Shown here in pieces: positions 23,944 to 36,289 of a stretch of 64,000 bases of DNA. The stretch is from Adiantum capillus-veneris (Eukaryota; Streptophyta; Polypodiopsida; Polypodiales; Pteridaceae). The notes beneath the pieces were generated by a model. The model saw only the letters and a program-made list of their open reading frames with translations. It ran no database searches and was not told the DNA's origin. The stretch covers positions 141,220,211-141,284,210 of the forward strand of contig CM043966.1 in assembly GCA_014529385.2 (NCBI GenBank), read 5' to 3'. The position numbers and the translations under genes are program-made. The stretch's first letter is position 1, and each line of letters begins with the position of its first letter.

Positions 23944-25142
23944 TGTCGTGCCATGGCACGTACATAGTGTGAAATAAAAACATTCACCTCAGTCTTGACA
24001 CTTCTTGATGTATGCAAATAAAAGAAATCATGTACATATTGTGATATATGTTGAAGCGTCTACTGCTGTCATTATCATGTACATACCTATCCGGGGAGTC
24101 GTGGCCCTAGATGTGGCGCATTTGCGTGCTTTTCCACTTGATAAGATGATTAATTTGGTTTTACAATGTATATATTCCAAGTGTTTCATGGTGGCACACT
24201 CATCTCGCCTATAAAGATTGATGCGGGCAAAAAACTGCCAAAAATAACAACTAACAGGCGCTGTTGCACAATTACATGGAAAGTGATCCAAAATGGTATA
24301 TTGATGAAAAATTATGCTTATCTATGCTTTTTATGCTTATGCGAGTGATCCCACAAATTTAGGGATTTTTCTGACTCTGTTTGGGATTTTTCGCATCAAA
24401 AATGGCATTTTTTGGGTCAAAAATGAGCTGAAAATGGCCTAGTTTTGGTCCAAATGGGAAAATGGCCTAAAAATTGACACATCAGCTGAAAATTCCGCGG
24501 GTAAGAGAGAGGTCTGATTTTTACAGAAAAGACCAGCAATTTTGCACTACTGTTCAATAGCTTCCATGGTTGCCATTCTATGTGTGCTGCAATCCCGCCT
24601 TTTCGCAATCTTGTATCTGAGCTTGTGAGGGAGTGAATTAGGGTTTCCCCTTATCAAAATGGTGTTTGGGCTATACTTTAGAAGCTCATAAATCTCTGCA
24701 AAATCAGAAAATGGTCTTCGTGAAGGTGGAAGCTCGAGCATTCCTTTCAACTATTTGATGTTACGACTATGTAATTGGGGGCGAGGCTACATGATACCAT
24801 GAGAGAGGTTTGGGTTTTGATTGCGAATTGTGCTTGTATGAGCATTGAGGCTTCATGGCTAAAAATTTAGTGTTTTTTAATGGTCTTTTAAAGTGAAATT
24901 GAATGTGATTTGGTGATCCTCTCATCATAATCTCGACTACGAAAACAAGCAGACTCCAACACGATAGGAAAGAGGGTTTGTGACTTTGCTGTCACGAACG
25001 CTCTTAGATTTTATTTCACCCTTACAAAGAGAGTTGGTGATTATCCACAAATGATTTTTCACAAAGTGTTTGTGACTCTCATCACGAACTCTCACAGCTA
25101 GAGGTTTTGCACCTTCCCAGCTAGACCGCACACTTTCCGACA
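23944..25142 (+). repeat. 5' LTR of GY
   Basis: 1199 bp. Matches 37541-38757 with scattered substitutions and small indels (for example an extra CCCATTCTATG in the 3' copy near 38180), indicating an old insertion. Confidence 0.93.
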
Positions 25143-25146
25143 TTTC

Positions 25147-25164
25147 TGGTGAACCCGACGTGAA
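25147..25164 (+). promoter_or_regulatory. Primer binding site of GY
   Basis: TGGTGAACCCGACGTGAA lies four bases after the LTR end. It differs by one base from that of N1. Confidence 0.8.
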
Positions 25165-25226
25165 GCAGCTGGGGTGGGGGTTCAAAAACGTGTTTTGAAA
25201 GGTTTAATTACAAATAATTAAAGCTA

Positions 25227-26669
25227 TGGATCAACAAGAGCAACAAGGCATGCATTTTGATCAAGGCACAATGTAAATGTTTCAAGCATTCGCCATGTTT
25301 ATGCAACAACAAGAGGCTGTAGAAAGAAGGGAGGTGTCAGCAACCAAAGCCCTTCAAGCTATTGTGAACAAAATGGACCAATTTGAAGGGAAAGATGTCA
25401 CAAAGTCTCTTCGTGGTTATGTAAAGGAGATGGAGCTAGAACGGGTTCTAGAGGTGGACATGATTTGTAGTTTTGCGCTTGTTGTGGTCCCCGAGATTAG
25501 AGACCATGTAAGGGGAATCAGGGAGGAGCATGGAGAAGGTTGGGAGGAATACTTCATGGAGGACTCTAAAAGGGTTATAGAAAGGATCGACCTTCTTGGA
25601 ATGGGTTGCAAAGCCAAAAGAAGGACTTTTCATCACCGAGCTGTTGAGAGAGTTTGAGTGACGCTATGCTCAACTGTCAGGAACAGAGCGGGCTACTTTG
25701 GATAGTGAAAACACCAAATTGTTCCTTCAAGCTACAGGTCATGATCTCCAAGAAAAGCTAGAGCTACTCCTTGAAGACAAGAATAAAGAACAGGGTCTAA
25801 AGGCTGAGTGGAAAGAGGTTGAAGACGCAGTCTCATTGCTTGCTAAGAGGCAACGTCGTAGGGACAAGATGGTGGTGAATGGTACTACCTCTCCTCCTAG
25901 CATGTCAGAGATTCCACCAAAACCTACTGTTGTGAGTCCAAAAGGTGATAGTTCAATGCTTGATGAGCTTGTTAAGGGCATGCGAGAAATGAAGCTAAAG
26001 CTAACAAGGCTTGAAGAGAAAGAACAACCTGCTGTCTGCAGGACAAAAATCCCAAAGCAAAGAAGGATTTGTGCACAGATGCATATGGTGTTATGGCACG
26101 GACCATGGCAGAAGGGATTGCGATAGCTTTAATGATGCCTTAAAAAGAGATCTTGTGTTTTTTAAAGGATGGCAAGATCCATCTGCGGGAGACAGGTATG
26201 CCATTAGGAACTAACTTTGGAAAAGGAGGTATGCGGAAGCTAGTGGAGGATACGGCAACTAGTCATGCTATTTTTGCAGTGGAGGCTGCTACCTATGGGG
26301 CAAAGATATAACTAATTCCAAAGAAAGTGTTAAAGTATACTCCATATGATTTTGAGGAGGTTGATAGCTTGTGGCCATATGTAGTAGCCTCAACCGAAAA
26401 AGGGAAGGTAGCTAAACAGGTATTACATTAAGCGGGTGATTGCATACTCCATACAATAGGTTGGGATGACCCTGTGGACTCTTGCAAAATGCTATAACAA
26501 TGAAGCAATTGTGGAAGAGAAGCGCAGACGTGATAATGGAGAAGCAGGTCCTTCTACTTCAAAGAGGGTTACAAGACCTGGTGGAAGAAAGGATCCAGGA
26601 CCTTCTTATGAGGCTCCACCACATGTGCCTCCTCCTCTTGAGATTCCTATGGAGGAGGCATCTACAAGG
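25227..26669 (+). pseudogene. Gag of GY, 5' part
   Basis: Begins MDQQEQQGMHFDQGTM, then an in-frame TAA at 25272-25274. The frame resumes at 25277 with a glutamine-rich segment and a capsid-like region ending GWEEYFMEDSKR, which matches the WEYF region of N1 and N2. A second block (25698-26126) is coiled-coil-like (LEKLELLLEDKNKEQG type). After a frame change, 26011-26214 has a CX2CX4HX4C knuckle CIWCYGTDHGRRDC. A further block (26466-26660) is proline-rich (PPHVPPPLEIP) and is cut by the C2 LTR. The related downstream sequence resumes at 33053. Confidence 0.82.
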
Positions 26670-26896
26670 TGTTGGAATTAGGCTTGCAGAGAAACGCACA
26701 CAGCTTGGAGAAGATGAAGGAAGCTCAAGGCACACAATAGAGAGTGTGTTACTTAGGATGCAATGGAAAGATAGATAGCCCTAGAGTGATGGGCGTATAT
26801 ACAATGCTTGGGGGAAAAAACCTCCTTAAGAGGGAAAAAATGCCCCGGTGGTCCTAGTGTGTTCACACACATCACTACCATATGTATATGGTAACA
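26670..26896 (-). repeat. 3' LTR of C2
   Basis: 227 bp, TGTTGG...GTAACA. Next to it on the plus strand, 26897-26912 (AATCCCCCCTGGAGTG) is the complement of the polypurine tract. Confidence 0.93.
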
Positions 26897-26912
26897 AATC
26901 CCCCCTGGAGTG
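26897..26912 (-). promoter_or_regulatory. Polypurine tract of C2
   Basis: The minus strand reads CACTCCAGGGGGGATT immediately before the LTR start TGTTACC. COP has the same kind of site (CTACAGGGGGGATT) at about 49131-49144. Confidence 0.85.
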
Positions 26913-26971
26913 ATGTGGTGAACGAGAGCTGGCACATGAGTAAAGGGAAGTGCCATGCCCTGAGGACATGA

Positions 26972-29900
26972 TCAGTCCACAAAGGGGAGTAAGCTCAAAG
27001 CTTTGTGGAAAGCTTCAAGCTTCTCGCGAGACAATGCCTTTGTAAAAAGATCTGCAAGGTTGTCCTGTGTTGGCACATAAGCCAAGCTGATCTCTCTTGC
27101 TGAGAGCCTTTCCCTGACATAGTGGTAATGCACCTCAATGTGCTTTGTGCGAGCATGAAAAAATGGGTTCCTCGCAATTGCCAATGTGCTCTGATTGTCA
27201 GTGTAGATAGTGTTGGCAGTGTCCTATCCAACACCCAAATCAGCCATAAGGCATCTGAGCCATACACACTCAACCGTAGCTGTGAAGACTGCCCTCTACT
27301 CAGCCTCACAACTCGAAGTGGCCACAATAGGTTGCTTCTCGCTCAACCATGATATACATGAACTACCAAGCATAAAACAAAAACCATTTGTGGACACTCG
27401 CGTGTCAAAACAACCAGCCCAATCTAAGTCCGAAAAAGCATGTAAGTCTGGCGGCAATGATCCCCCCTTGGGATAAAACAAGCCAATATGTAAAGTGCCA
27501 CTAAGGTAGAGGAAAATCCTCTTGACAGCTTGCCAATGCTTAGACCCTGGGCTATGCATAAATCTGCTAACCTGTGAGACTGAAAACTGAATATCCAGCC
27601 TTGTGTTGCATACATAAATGAGGCAGCCAACAGTAGATGGTAAAGAGTGATATCAGTAGGATCGCCGGCATCATGTAGACTCAACTTCAAACGTGTTTCC
27701 ATGGGAGTGGCAATAGGTTTGCAATCCTCAAGTCCAAAATTAAATAGCGATGTCTCTATGTAACTTTTCTGACACAAGGCAATACCACCATCACACTGCT
27801 TAAACTGTATACCCAAGTACTGATGCAACATCCCCAAATCCTTCATCTTGAAAGTAGCATTCAAATCAGCCTTAAATTCAGCAATATGTCTTTCATTTGG
27901 TCCAGTGATCAGCAAATCATCGACATAAAGAACCACAATGGGAAGTACATCACCCTCACGCTTTCCATACAATGTGCTTTCTGTTGGACTGTTAGGAAAG
28001 CCTCGTTTGACCAAATGAGTGTCAGCTTTCTCATACCAAGCACGAGGAGATTGCTTCAACCCATACAAAGCCTCCTTACATCTGTACACTTTGTCCTCTT
28101 GTCCTTTTATGACAAAACCACGAGGCTCCGTTACATAAACTTCCGCAAATATGTCACCATTCAAGAAAGCAGTAACAATGTCTAATTGATGTACATCCCA
28201 ACCAAAATGAGCTGCCAATGCACATAGAAAACGCACAGTAGTCATACGACGAGTGGGAGCAAAGGTTTCTTCATAATCTATGCCTTTTTGCTGTGCATAA
28301 CCGTCAAGCCTTATGGCAATCGATCTCACCATACGGCTTACGTTTCAACTTGTAAACCCACTTTGTACCAATGGCCTTTTTGCCAAGAGGCAAATCACAT
28401 AAAGTCCATGTGTCATTTTCTATAAGTGCATCATATTCTGATTGCATGGCAGCCATCCAATTTTCTGAATTTTGTGCTTCATCAAAAGACAGAGGCTCCT
28501 CAACATCATGTAAGCTAGACACAGCCAAAGCATAACAATCTCATGCATAAGATGCATGACAAGAGGCTGAACGAGTACGACTAGACAGAGGTGCATCCAA
28601 TTTACTGTCACGCAAAGTGTGCACCAGCCATTTTGGCATACCTCTAGCCTGCTCATTTTTTCCCTTTCCTTATCAAGTACATCATGTACATCTGCATCAG
28701 TAATAGGCTGATCTGTAACACTTTCGGAAACCCCCATAGACTGTACATTTTCCTCATTGGAAATTACATTCGTATTTCCACCACTGAAAAGAGGCAACAA
28801 AGTGTCATAATTGTCCTCTGAGCTTACATTACTGTCTCTAGTACATGACAGCAAGGCCTGAACAGAATCTTCCACAAACACTACATCCCATGAAACCAAA
28901 ATACGCTTTGTTTGTGGATGATATAACCTGTAATCTTTGCTTTCAGCACTATAACCAACAAAAATATATTTGACAGCCTTATCATCCAATTTTTTGCGTT
29001 GTGTTTGTGGCACCAAAGCATATGCCAAACAGCCAAAAACACGCATGTGCTCAATAGAAGGCTTTCTATCATGCATGCTTCATATGGAGTAATAGACTGC
29101 AAAGCTTTTGTAGGACACCTATTAAGTACATAAGTGACACACATGATGGCCTCAAGCCAAAAAGAATGCGACAAAGCTTGACTTTTGACCATATATCGTG
29201 CCATTTCCATTAGTGCTGTTTTTCCTCTCAGCAACACCATTTTGCTGAGGTGTATAAGGCACTGTACATTGGTGTTTTATCCCATAACTAGCCAGAATTG
29301 AATTAAATTCATGAGACATATACTCCCCCCCTCGATCTGAACGGAGGGTGCCCATAGTACATTTTGAGACATTTTCAACCATAGCCAGAAATTGTTTGAA
29401 GCACATAAAAACTTCGGACTTCGCTTTAATCAGAAATACCCATGCATGCGTGGAGTAATCATCAATGAAAGTCACGAAGTACAGGTAATTGCCCAAGGAC
29501 GGAGTTTGCATGGGCCCACAAACATCACTATGCACAAGCTGCAACCTGCATGTGGCCCTAACTGAACCATCCTTTGGAAACTTAGAACGCTGCATTTTAC
29601 CCAAAATACAGCCTTCACAAACATGTTTGACAGGTGCTTCAAGAGGCGGCAAAGAAGCAACCATATCAGATAACGCAGCAAACTGGCAAAATTCAGATGA
29701 CCAAAACGTGCATGCCAAAGTTTTACGTCTGAAATAGCCCTTGAATCTGCAACAACATTTGCAAAATTTTGTCCACACTTGTCATACAAAGTGAGCTTAT
29801 ACAGCCCATGGCACAAAAGGCCTGATGCAACAATTTCATCACCAAAATTGAGATCATGAACTGTACATCTGTCATCCACAAATTTGACTACAAGTCCAAG

Positions 29901-30180
29901 TGTAGTAAGTGCGGATACAGACAAGAGATTTTGCTTGATCCTAGGTACATAAAGTGCATCAACAAGTGTGAAGGAATTGCCATTTGTAGCAGTAAGCACA
30001 ATTTTCCAACTCCCTGAACCGGATAAGAGGCACTGTTGGCACAAGTTTCCGAATTCCCATGAGAGACAGACTCGAGAGAGGTAAACAATTCACGATGTGA
30101 GGTAATGTGATTTGTAGCACCACCATTGAAATACCACACATGTGAATCTACAGCAACTAACAAGCATGCATCATGGACAA
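26972..30180 (-). pseudogene. Ty1/copia pol (C2)
   Basis: All domains are readable: protease (about 30100, WYFNGGATNHI), integrase (LVHSDVCGPM, LRSDRGGEYMS, TPQQNGVAERKN, 29150-29570), reverse transcriptase (FAPTRRMTTVRF, ALYGLKQSPRAWYEK, VVLYVDDLLITG, 27700-28330), RNase H (DLDWAGCFDTRVSTNGFCF, 27390; FHARTKHIEVHYHYVRERL, ending ALSREKLEAFHKAL, 26980-27180). The protease active site is changed from DSG to NGG, so it should be inactive. At least six frame changes or stops are present, for example near 28310, 29210 and 30010. Compared with C1 it keeps the RNase H end. Confidence 0.9.
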
Positions 30181-30189
30181 CAGGATTGT

Positions 30190-31234
30190 AAGTGCACTCT
30201 GCATTAAAAGCCCATTCTGCATTGACATCAGCATTACAGTCTCCTTTGACAGGAGACTCAACAATGGCTAGGTTTGAAGTGGAACTAGCATTTGTAGTGG
30301 AACCACCCTCTTTCTTCTTAGCCTCTTTGGCCTTCAACTTAGGACACGACTTGATCAAGTGATCATTAGCTTTACAATAATGGCAACGCATCTTCTTTTT
30401 TCCCTTATCACCAGAATTTCCAGACGAATTGCTGCCAGCGGAAGCATTAGGAACAGAATTTTTGCCACTTGCAGCAGAACCATAAGAAGTGGCTGCATTG
30501 CTGTTACCACCCTTTCTTTGAGAAGCAATAAAAGCCTGTTCAATTGCATGCTGCCTAGTCCTGTTTTTTCTGGAAAGTGACTCTTGCAACAGAAATGTGC
30601 ATAATGCATCAAACTTGACAACTTCAGGATTTCCTTGGGTCATAAGTCTCCAAGTACTAGCAAAATTCTGGTAAGAATCTGGTAAGGCATTAAGAACAGT
30701 CTGCACGAGGGAACTGTCTGAAATGACTTCACCTGCAGAAATAAGTTGCTCATTGATATCCTTGACACCAGCAAGAAAAGTGTCCATATCATCTTCCTCA
30801 TGCATAATCTTCGACTCCAGCTCTTTACGCAGCAAAGCAATTTTAGCCTCATTACGGCTTGCATAAAGACCTGCTAGAATATCCCAAGACTGTTTTGCAG
30901 ATTTTGCTGAACGAATGTGAGGAACAATGGTGCGCTAAACAGACAACGCAATCAATGCATGAGCTTGCGCATCCTTTACATCCCAACGAGCTTGTTCTAC
31001 CGTAGGCAAAACAACTCTAATAGCAGCAATCCTTACAGCAAGACCTGCAACATCCTCAACATTGCCTACATCCTCAGAACCAGGACGTACATCAATGCTT
31101 TGCACAATGTTCCAGACGCCCTTTGACACAAGAACATGTTGCATCATATAAGCCCACATAGGGTAATTGTCCCCATCCAACATGTCCTCAGCAGCAAACA
31201 TCTTGAACACATCTCTGTTGTTGTTGTCAGCCAT
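30190..31234 (-). pseudogene. Ty1/copia gag (C2, inner copy)
   Basis: ATG at 31232-31234 (MADNNNRDVFKMFAAEDML). UBN2-like body, then a linker of Ser/Asn/Gly residues and a CX2CX4HX4C knuckle (CHYCKANDHLIKSC, about 30350-30390). A break separates the first block (30935-31297) from the rest (30180-30835). It is nearly the same as the outer copy at 31562-32458. Confidence 0.88.
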
Positions 31235-31392
31235 GGTAAATGTTGCACCTGATGTGAAAACTAGCAAGAAATAGGAGAAACGGAGCGGGAACAACACGTG
31301 CTATATAGCACAAACCGTAGAAGACTATAAGGCACCTGTTATGCAGAAAACGGCACTGATAAAGATTCTGCACAAAATGACGAAATTGCCTT

Positions 31393-31561
31393 ATAGTCTA
31401 AATTTACCTCTAAATTTTATATTTGAAGGTGAGAAAACCTACAAAATTTTGAAAAAATTAGTGTAATTCATTATAAAAACCTTCAAATTTTGTCAATTTA
31501 CCTCTGTTGTATCACATATGTAGGTTTGCCAAGTTTTTGGAAAAAAATTCTTTTCGAGCAC
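31393..31561. other. AT-rich filler between duplicated gag segments of C2
   Basis: 169 bp with no match to C1 or to the rest of C2. It contains inverted arms TTTGAAGGT and ACCTTCAAA about 60 bp apart. It could be a small insertion (MITE-like) or filler DNA made during repair. Confidence 0.5.
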
Positions 31562-32458
31562 TGCTTAGGACACGACTTGATCAAGTGATCATTAGCTTTA
31601 CAATAATGGAACCGCATCTTCTTTTTGCCCTTATGACCAGAATTTCCAGATGAATTGCTGCCAGCAGAAGCATTAGGAACAGAAGTTTTGCCACTCGCAT
31701 CAAAACCATAAGAAGTGGCTGCATTGCTGTTACCACCCTTTCTTTGAGAAGCAATAAAAGCCTGTTCAATTGCACGCTGCCTAGTTCTTTTTTTTTTTGG
31801 AAAGTGACTCTTGCAACAACAATGTGCATAATGCATCAAACTTGACAACTTCAGGATTTCCTTGGGTCATCAGTCTCCAAGTACTAGCAAAAGTTTGGTA
31901 GGAATCTGGTAAGGTATCAAGAACAGTCTGCACAAGGGAACTATCTGAAATGACTTCACCTGCAGAAATAAGTTGCTCATTGATATCCTTGAAACCAGGA
32001 AGGAAAGTGTCCATATCATCTTCCTCATGCATAATCTTCGACTCCAGCTCTTTACGCAGCAAAGCAATTTTAGCCTCATTGTGGCTTTCATAAAGACCTG
32101 CTAGAATATCCCAAGACTATTTTGCAAATTTTGTTGAACGAATGTGAGGAACAATGGTGCGCTTCACAGACAACGCAATCAATGCATGAGCCTGCGCATC
32201 CTTTACATCCCAACGAGCTTGTTCTGCCGTAGGCAAAACAACTCTAATAGCAGCAATCCTTGCAGCAAGATCTGCAACATCCTCAACATCGCCTACATCC
32301 TCAGGACCAGGACGTACCTCAATGCCCTGCACAATGTTCCAGACGCCCTTTGACACAAGAACATGTTGCATCATATAAGCCCACATAGGGTAGTTGTCCC
32401 CATCCAACCTGTTCTCAGCAGCAAACATCTTGAACACATCTGTGTTGTTGTCAGTCAT
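31562..32458 (-). pseudogene. Ty1/copia gag (C2, outer partial copy)
   Basis: ATG at 32456-32458 (MTDNNTDVFKMFAAENRL). It covers gag to the zinc knuckle, where it breaks off at 31562 in the filler. It is nearly identical to 30340-31234 but with its own substitutions. Confidence 0.88.
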
Positions 32459-32806
32459 GGTAAATGCTGCACCTGATGTGAAAACTGCCCGAAAATAGGA
32501 GAAATGGAGTGGGAACAACACGTGCTATATAGCACAAACCATAGAAGTCTGTAAGGCACATGTTATAAAGAAATTGGCACTAACAGAAATTCTGCACAAA
32601 ATGACAAAATGGCCTGTGCAGTCCTGCTTGTAGCCTGGAAACAGAGGCCGAAATGAGCCCGAATCAAATTTGAGCAAACTGAGCTCTACAAGCTCGCCCA
32701 AATTTTTTGTCGACCTGCAAATGCTTGCCAAAGCTCACTGAAATTGGAGAAAGTGAGCAGGTGTGTGCTGGAGCAGCTGGCAACTAAGCCCAGGAGGATG
32801 CAACAT

Positions 32807-32818
32807 GCTCTGATACCA
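32807..32818 (-). promoter_or_regulatory. Primer binding site of C2
   Basis: Minus strand TGGTATCAGAGC, two bases inside the LTR start at 32821. Confidence 0.93.
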
Positions 32819-32820
32819 AT

Positions 32821-33047
32821 TGTTGGAATTAGGGTTGCAGAGAAACACACACAGCTTGGAGAAGACGAAGGAAGCTCAAGGCACACAATAGAGAGTGTGT
32901 TTCTTAGTATGCAATGGAAAGATAGATAGGCCTAGAGTGATGGGCGTATATACAATGCTCGGGGGAAAAAACCTCCTAAAGAGGGAAAAAATGCCCCGGC
33001 GGTCCTAGTGTGTTCACACACATCACTACCACATGTATATGGTAACA
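32821..33047 (-). repeat. 5' LTR of C2
   Basis: 227 bp, near-identical to 12118-12344. Confidence 0.93.
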
Positions 33048-33052
33048 CAGGG

Positions 33053-33960
33053 AAGAAGAAAGAGCAAGGAAAAGCTAAAGCAAAAGGCCCTGCATACAAA
33101 CTACAATCTAACATTGAAGCTGCCACAAAATTGAAGTAGGTATTGGAGGAAAGGATTTTGAATAGCAAAGTTGAGTTTACCTTGGGTGAGGTTCTTGGCT
33201 TTGCTAAACGCGAGTTTCATGAAGAAATTATAGATATCATAAAAAGAAAGAGGCAAAATCTCACTGAGTCTATTCCTCCACAGTCTGAGGGTGAAGGGGA
33301 GTCACTTAAGGCACATGGAATACATGTCCAAGAGAGTGATTGTGATGAAAATGTGGTAGGATGCTACCAGTCTTCGTGAAGAGATGCACATGCTCGATTT
33401 GCAGATGATGATGATGATGATGAAGCCTCCTATAAAAGCCACTACTCCAAAAGTCATTGGGCAAGAGCTACAACAGAAACCTTAGTCAAGGTGGGTGATC
33501 CTGAGGAGCCATATGTTGCATTGATAGATCATGGCTCTGAGATCAATCTTATGTCCAAGAGTCTTTACATGAAGGGTAAGTGGACGATAGACACAGACCA
33601 TGGGTGGATGATCAGAGCTGCAAATAACTCATCAGGAGAGCTGTATGGGGCTTGCACAAATGTGAAAGTGACGATTGGTAATGTGAAGGATGAGAAAAAT
33701 TTCTTTGTGTAGGAGATGTCTACCTATCTTGTTATCCTTGGGCAGCCATACATCATAGCCGTTCGCATGGAAACAAAGGTCTTGGATGATGGTTCTGCTT
33801 ATGTTAGGGTAAAGAGCAGAGATGGGAAGCGAGCTATGCAATTTTTGACTGTGTGTGTGAATCACGAGAGGAACCGCAATAGTCTTTGTGAGTATCCTCT
33901 ACCAAAAGCAAACAAAGAGTTCAAAGAGTACATGGAGACAAGGGGTTTTGGCAATGTACC
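33053..33960 (+). pseudogene. GY: gag-protease linker and retropepsin-like protease
   Basis: Resumes the GY frame after C2 with a linker (EFTLGEVLGFAKREFHEEII), then an Asp-rich stretch and a retropepsin-like domain at 33491-33960. The active-site motif reads ALIDHGSEINLMS (D at 33527), where retropepsins have D-T/S-G. The partner elements ILGQPYI and the strand-rich body follow a TAG at 33710. The protease would cut the polyprotein. The H in the triad position is either a lineage variant or a mutation. Confidence 0.72.
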
Positions 33961-33963
33961 ATT

Positions 33964-35394
33964 GTGAAGCGGGATTGCAATGGTACAAGAAGAAAAAGAT
34001 TCTTGCCTGACCCAAAGCGAGAAGAATATTTTTCTACAAGTTTCCAGGGATTAACAGAGCATGGGTCAGTATGTTTTATGAAGCTTGAGGATATGAAAAG
34101 GAGTGCGCGACAATATGTATATAGTGTACAGAAATACATGAAAGAAAATGGTTTCATAGAGGATATTGAATACATTTCAGGTTTCTTTGAACAAGTTTCT
34201 CATGTAGATACTATGCTTGACCTTGAATCTATAATGGATTCTAGCATGAAAGATGGAACCCACATTGTGGAAGTATGCTCTATGGAAATGTATCATGTGA
34301 TTGAGGCTCTTGAAGATAAAAAAGATTTCAATGCTAATGAAGGACCGAAAGTGCATGTGGAGACCAAGTACAAAACAGTGGCAAAGAAAGTGAGACCAGT
34401 GGCCTTACCTTTACCATCAGATTGCAGGAAAAAGCTAGAGCAAGCTTCTTTGCAGTCGAGTCTCAGGGATCCAAAAAGAAATGGACACAAGTTCACAATG
34501 GAATCCTTAAAAGAGATAAAAGTTGGCTGTGAAGAGTTTTTAACAGAAGAAGAGAAGAAGAGTTTTAAAGAAATGCTTTCAAGACATGGTAAGGCTTTTG
34601 CTTTCCAGCCACATGAGATAGGGTGTGTTGATCCTAATGTTGTTGCACCTATGGTGATCTTCACTATCCCTCATGTACCTTGGAATCTACGCCCAATTCC
34701 GGTTCCGATAGCACATTTGCCAAAGTTAATAGAACTACTCAATGAAAAGATAAGCATGGGTATCCTAGAACCTTCTTGTGCGCCATACTCAAACAGGTGG
34801 TTCACTGCCTAAGAAGAATGGAGCTTTGTGGTTCATACAAGATATGCAACCTGTAAATAAGGTTACCATCAGGAATGTGGGTACAAGACCTATAGTGGAT
34901 GAATTTACAGAGACGTTTGCAAGAAGGTCAATTTACTCAATGGGAGATCTCTATTCAGGGTACGATCAATTTCAGCTAGATGTTGAGAGTAGAGATCTAA
35001 CAACTATGAAACCACCTTTGGGATTGGTAAGGATGTGTACCTTACCTCAACGAGCAACAAATTCAGTTGCACACATGATGAATGGGATGAACATGGTTCT
35101 ACGTGACTTCAAACCTCAAATTACAATGACATTTCTTGAGGATGTGCCCATCAAAGGATGTGAAGACAAAGATAAAAATGAAGCTATGGATTCAAGGGGC
35201 TGCCATAAGTTTGTTGCAGACCATATCGAAGATTGTGAGAAGATTTTGACAAAGGTCGAAGAAGTTAATCTTACCCTGTCAGGGCAAAAATCTGTATTTG
35301 GTGTCAATGAAGTTTTGATTGTGGGGCATATGTGTTGTCCTTATGGTAGAAAGCCTTGTCCAAAAAAGATGGATGAAATCAAAAACATGAAATA
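33964..35394 (+). pseudogene. GY reverse transcriptase
   Basis: The first block (33964-34812) contains the approach to the RT fingers (ILEPSCAPYSNRWF). After a frame change at about 34800 the second block continues with KKNGALWFIQDMQPVNKVTI, then YSMGDLYSGYDQFQLDVESRD, LPQRATNSVAHMMNGM and FLEDVPIKG at about 35131-35157. In active enzymes the last motif has two adjacent aspartates. Here it is ED. The stop at 35393 falls short of the RNase H region, which continues in another frame. Confidence 0.85.
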
Positions 35395-35524
35395 AACATG
35401 TACAAATATAACTGATGTTCGAAGATTTCTTGGTGCTTGCGTATTCTATCTTATTTGGATACCACATTATGCACATGTAGCAGATCCCCTTTATAAGTTA
35501 TTGAGAAAGAATCAGAAGTTTTGA

Positions 35525-36170
35525 TGGGATGAAGAGCACACAAAAGCCATGGGAAAGCTAAAGAAGCTACTTCTTTCATCGCCAACCTTGAGAAAGGTAG
35601 ACTATGCATGTGAGAGACCTGTCATTGTGACAATGGACACGAGTCCTACAGGGATAGGATGGGCAGTAGGGCAAGATGATGATGAAGGAAAAAGGTATGT
35701 GGTGAGATTTGGAGCCAAGATTCTGAGTTCTCGCCAACGCGATTATGCACAAGTAAAAAGGGAACTATGGGGGGTGGTTACAGCAGTGAGGTGTGACAAG
35801 GAGTACTTGATAGGGGCATAAGTGGTTGTGGAAACTGATTGTTTGCCTCTTCTTGGAATGATCACAAACTGCTCGACTCCTGATATTGCAATGCTGCGAT
35901 GGATAGCCTACATAAAGTCCTTGAATCTTGAGTTCAAGCATATTGCAGGAAAAGACAATCCAATGGCAGATATGCTATCTAGGGCAAGGTATGAAGATGA
36001 ACAGGACATGATTATTGAGGGAGATGATGTAGGCACAAATTTTTACACTATTGATCATGCAAAGAGTAGTCGTGCATGTTTTGTGTCTTCACTTGAGTCC
36101 TTTTTAGAGGAACTATATGAGGATGAATGGCTCTTGATAGGTCGCTACTTAAGTACTCTGCAGAAGTAGG
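35525..36170 (+). pseudogene. GY RNase H-like domain
   Basis: Block 35549-35821 has the RNase H core start (VTMDTSPTGIGWAVGQDDDE, then FGAKILSSRQRDYAQVKREL and the YLIGA strand). A TAA at 35819-35821 breaks it. The domain resumes at 35822 as VVVETDCLPLLGM and ends ...KHIAGKDNPMADMLSRARYE. These are the RT-linked RNase H motifs of gypsy elements. Confidence 0.85.
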
Positions 36171-36289
36171 ATGATTGGACTAATCAGGAATTTAAGAGGA
36201 TAAGAAGAAAAGCATGGATACTTCTTGAGGGATGGCTACTTATGGAAGCATCCTAAACAAAGAGATGGAACACCATTGCGCATAGTATG

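Larger units (their letters stand above)
26670..33047 (-). mobile_element. Ty1/copia retrotransposon copy C2, with an internal gag duplication
   Basis: Outer LTRs at 26670-26896 and 32821-33047 (227 bp each) are flanked by CAAGG and CAGGG, one mismatch from a 5-bp target duplication. Minus-strand order: LTR, primer site, 5' leader, partial gag (31562-32458), a 169-bp AT-rich filler (31393-31561), then leader, gag and pol again (26930-31392), purine tract, LTR. The gag-leader segment is therefore present twice in direct orientation. Multiple stops make it inactive. It lies within GY, in opposite orientation. Confidence 0.9.

Noticed and set aside
34293-34664. Minus-strand frames across GY and COP pol
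   Set aside because: Shadows of the plus-strand pol genes.
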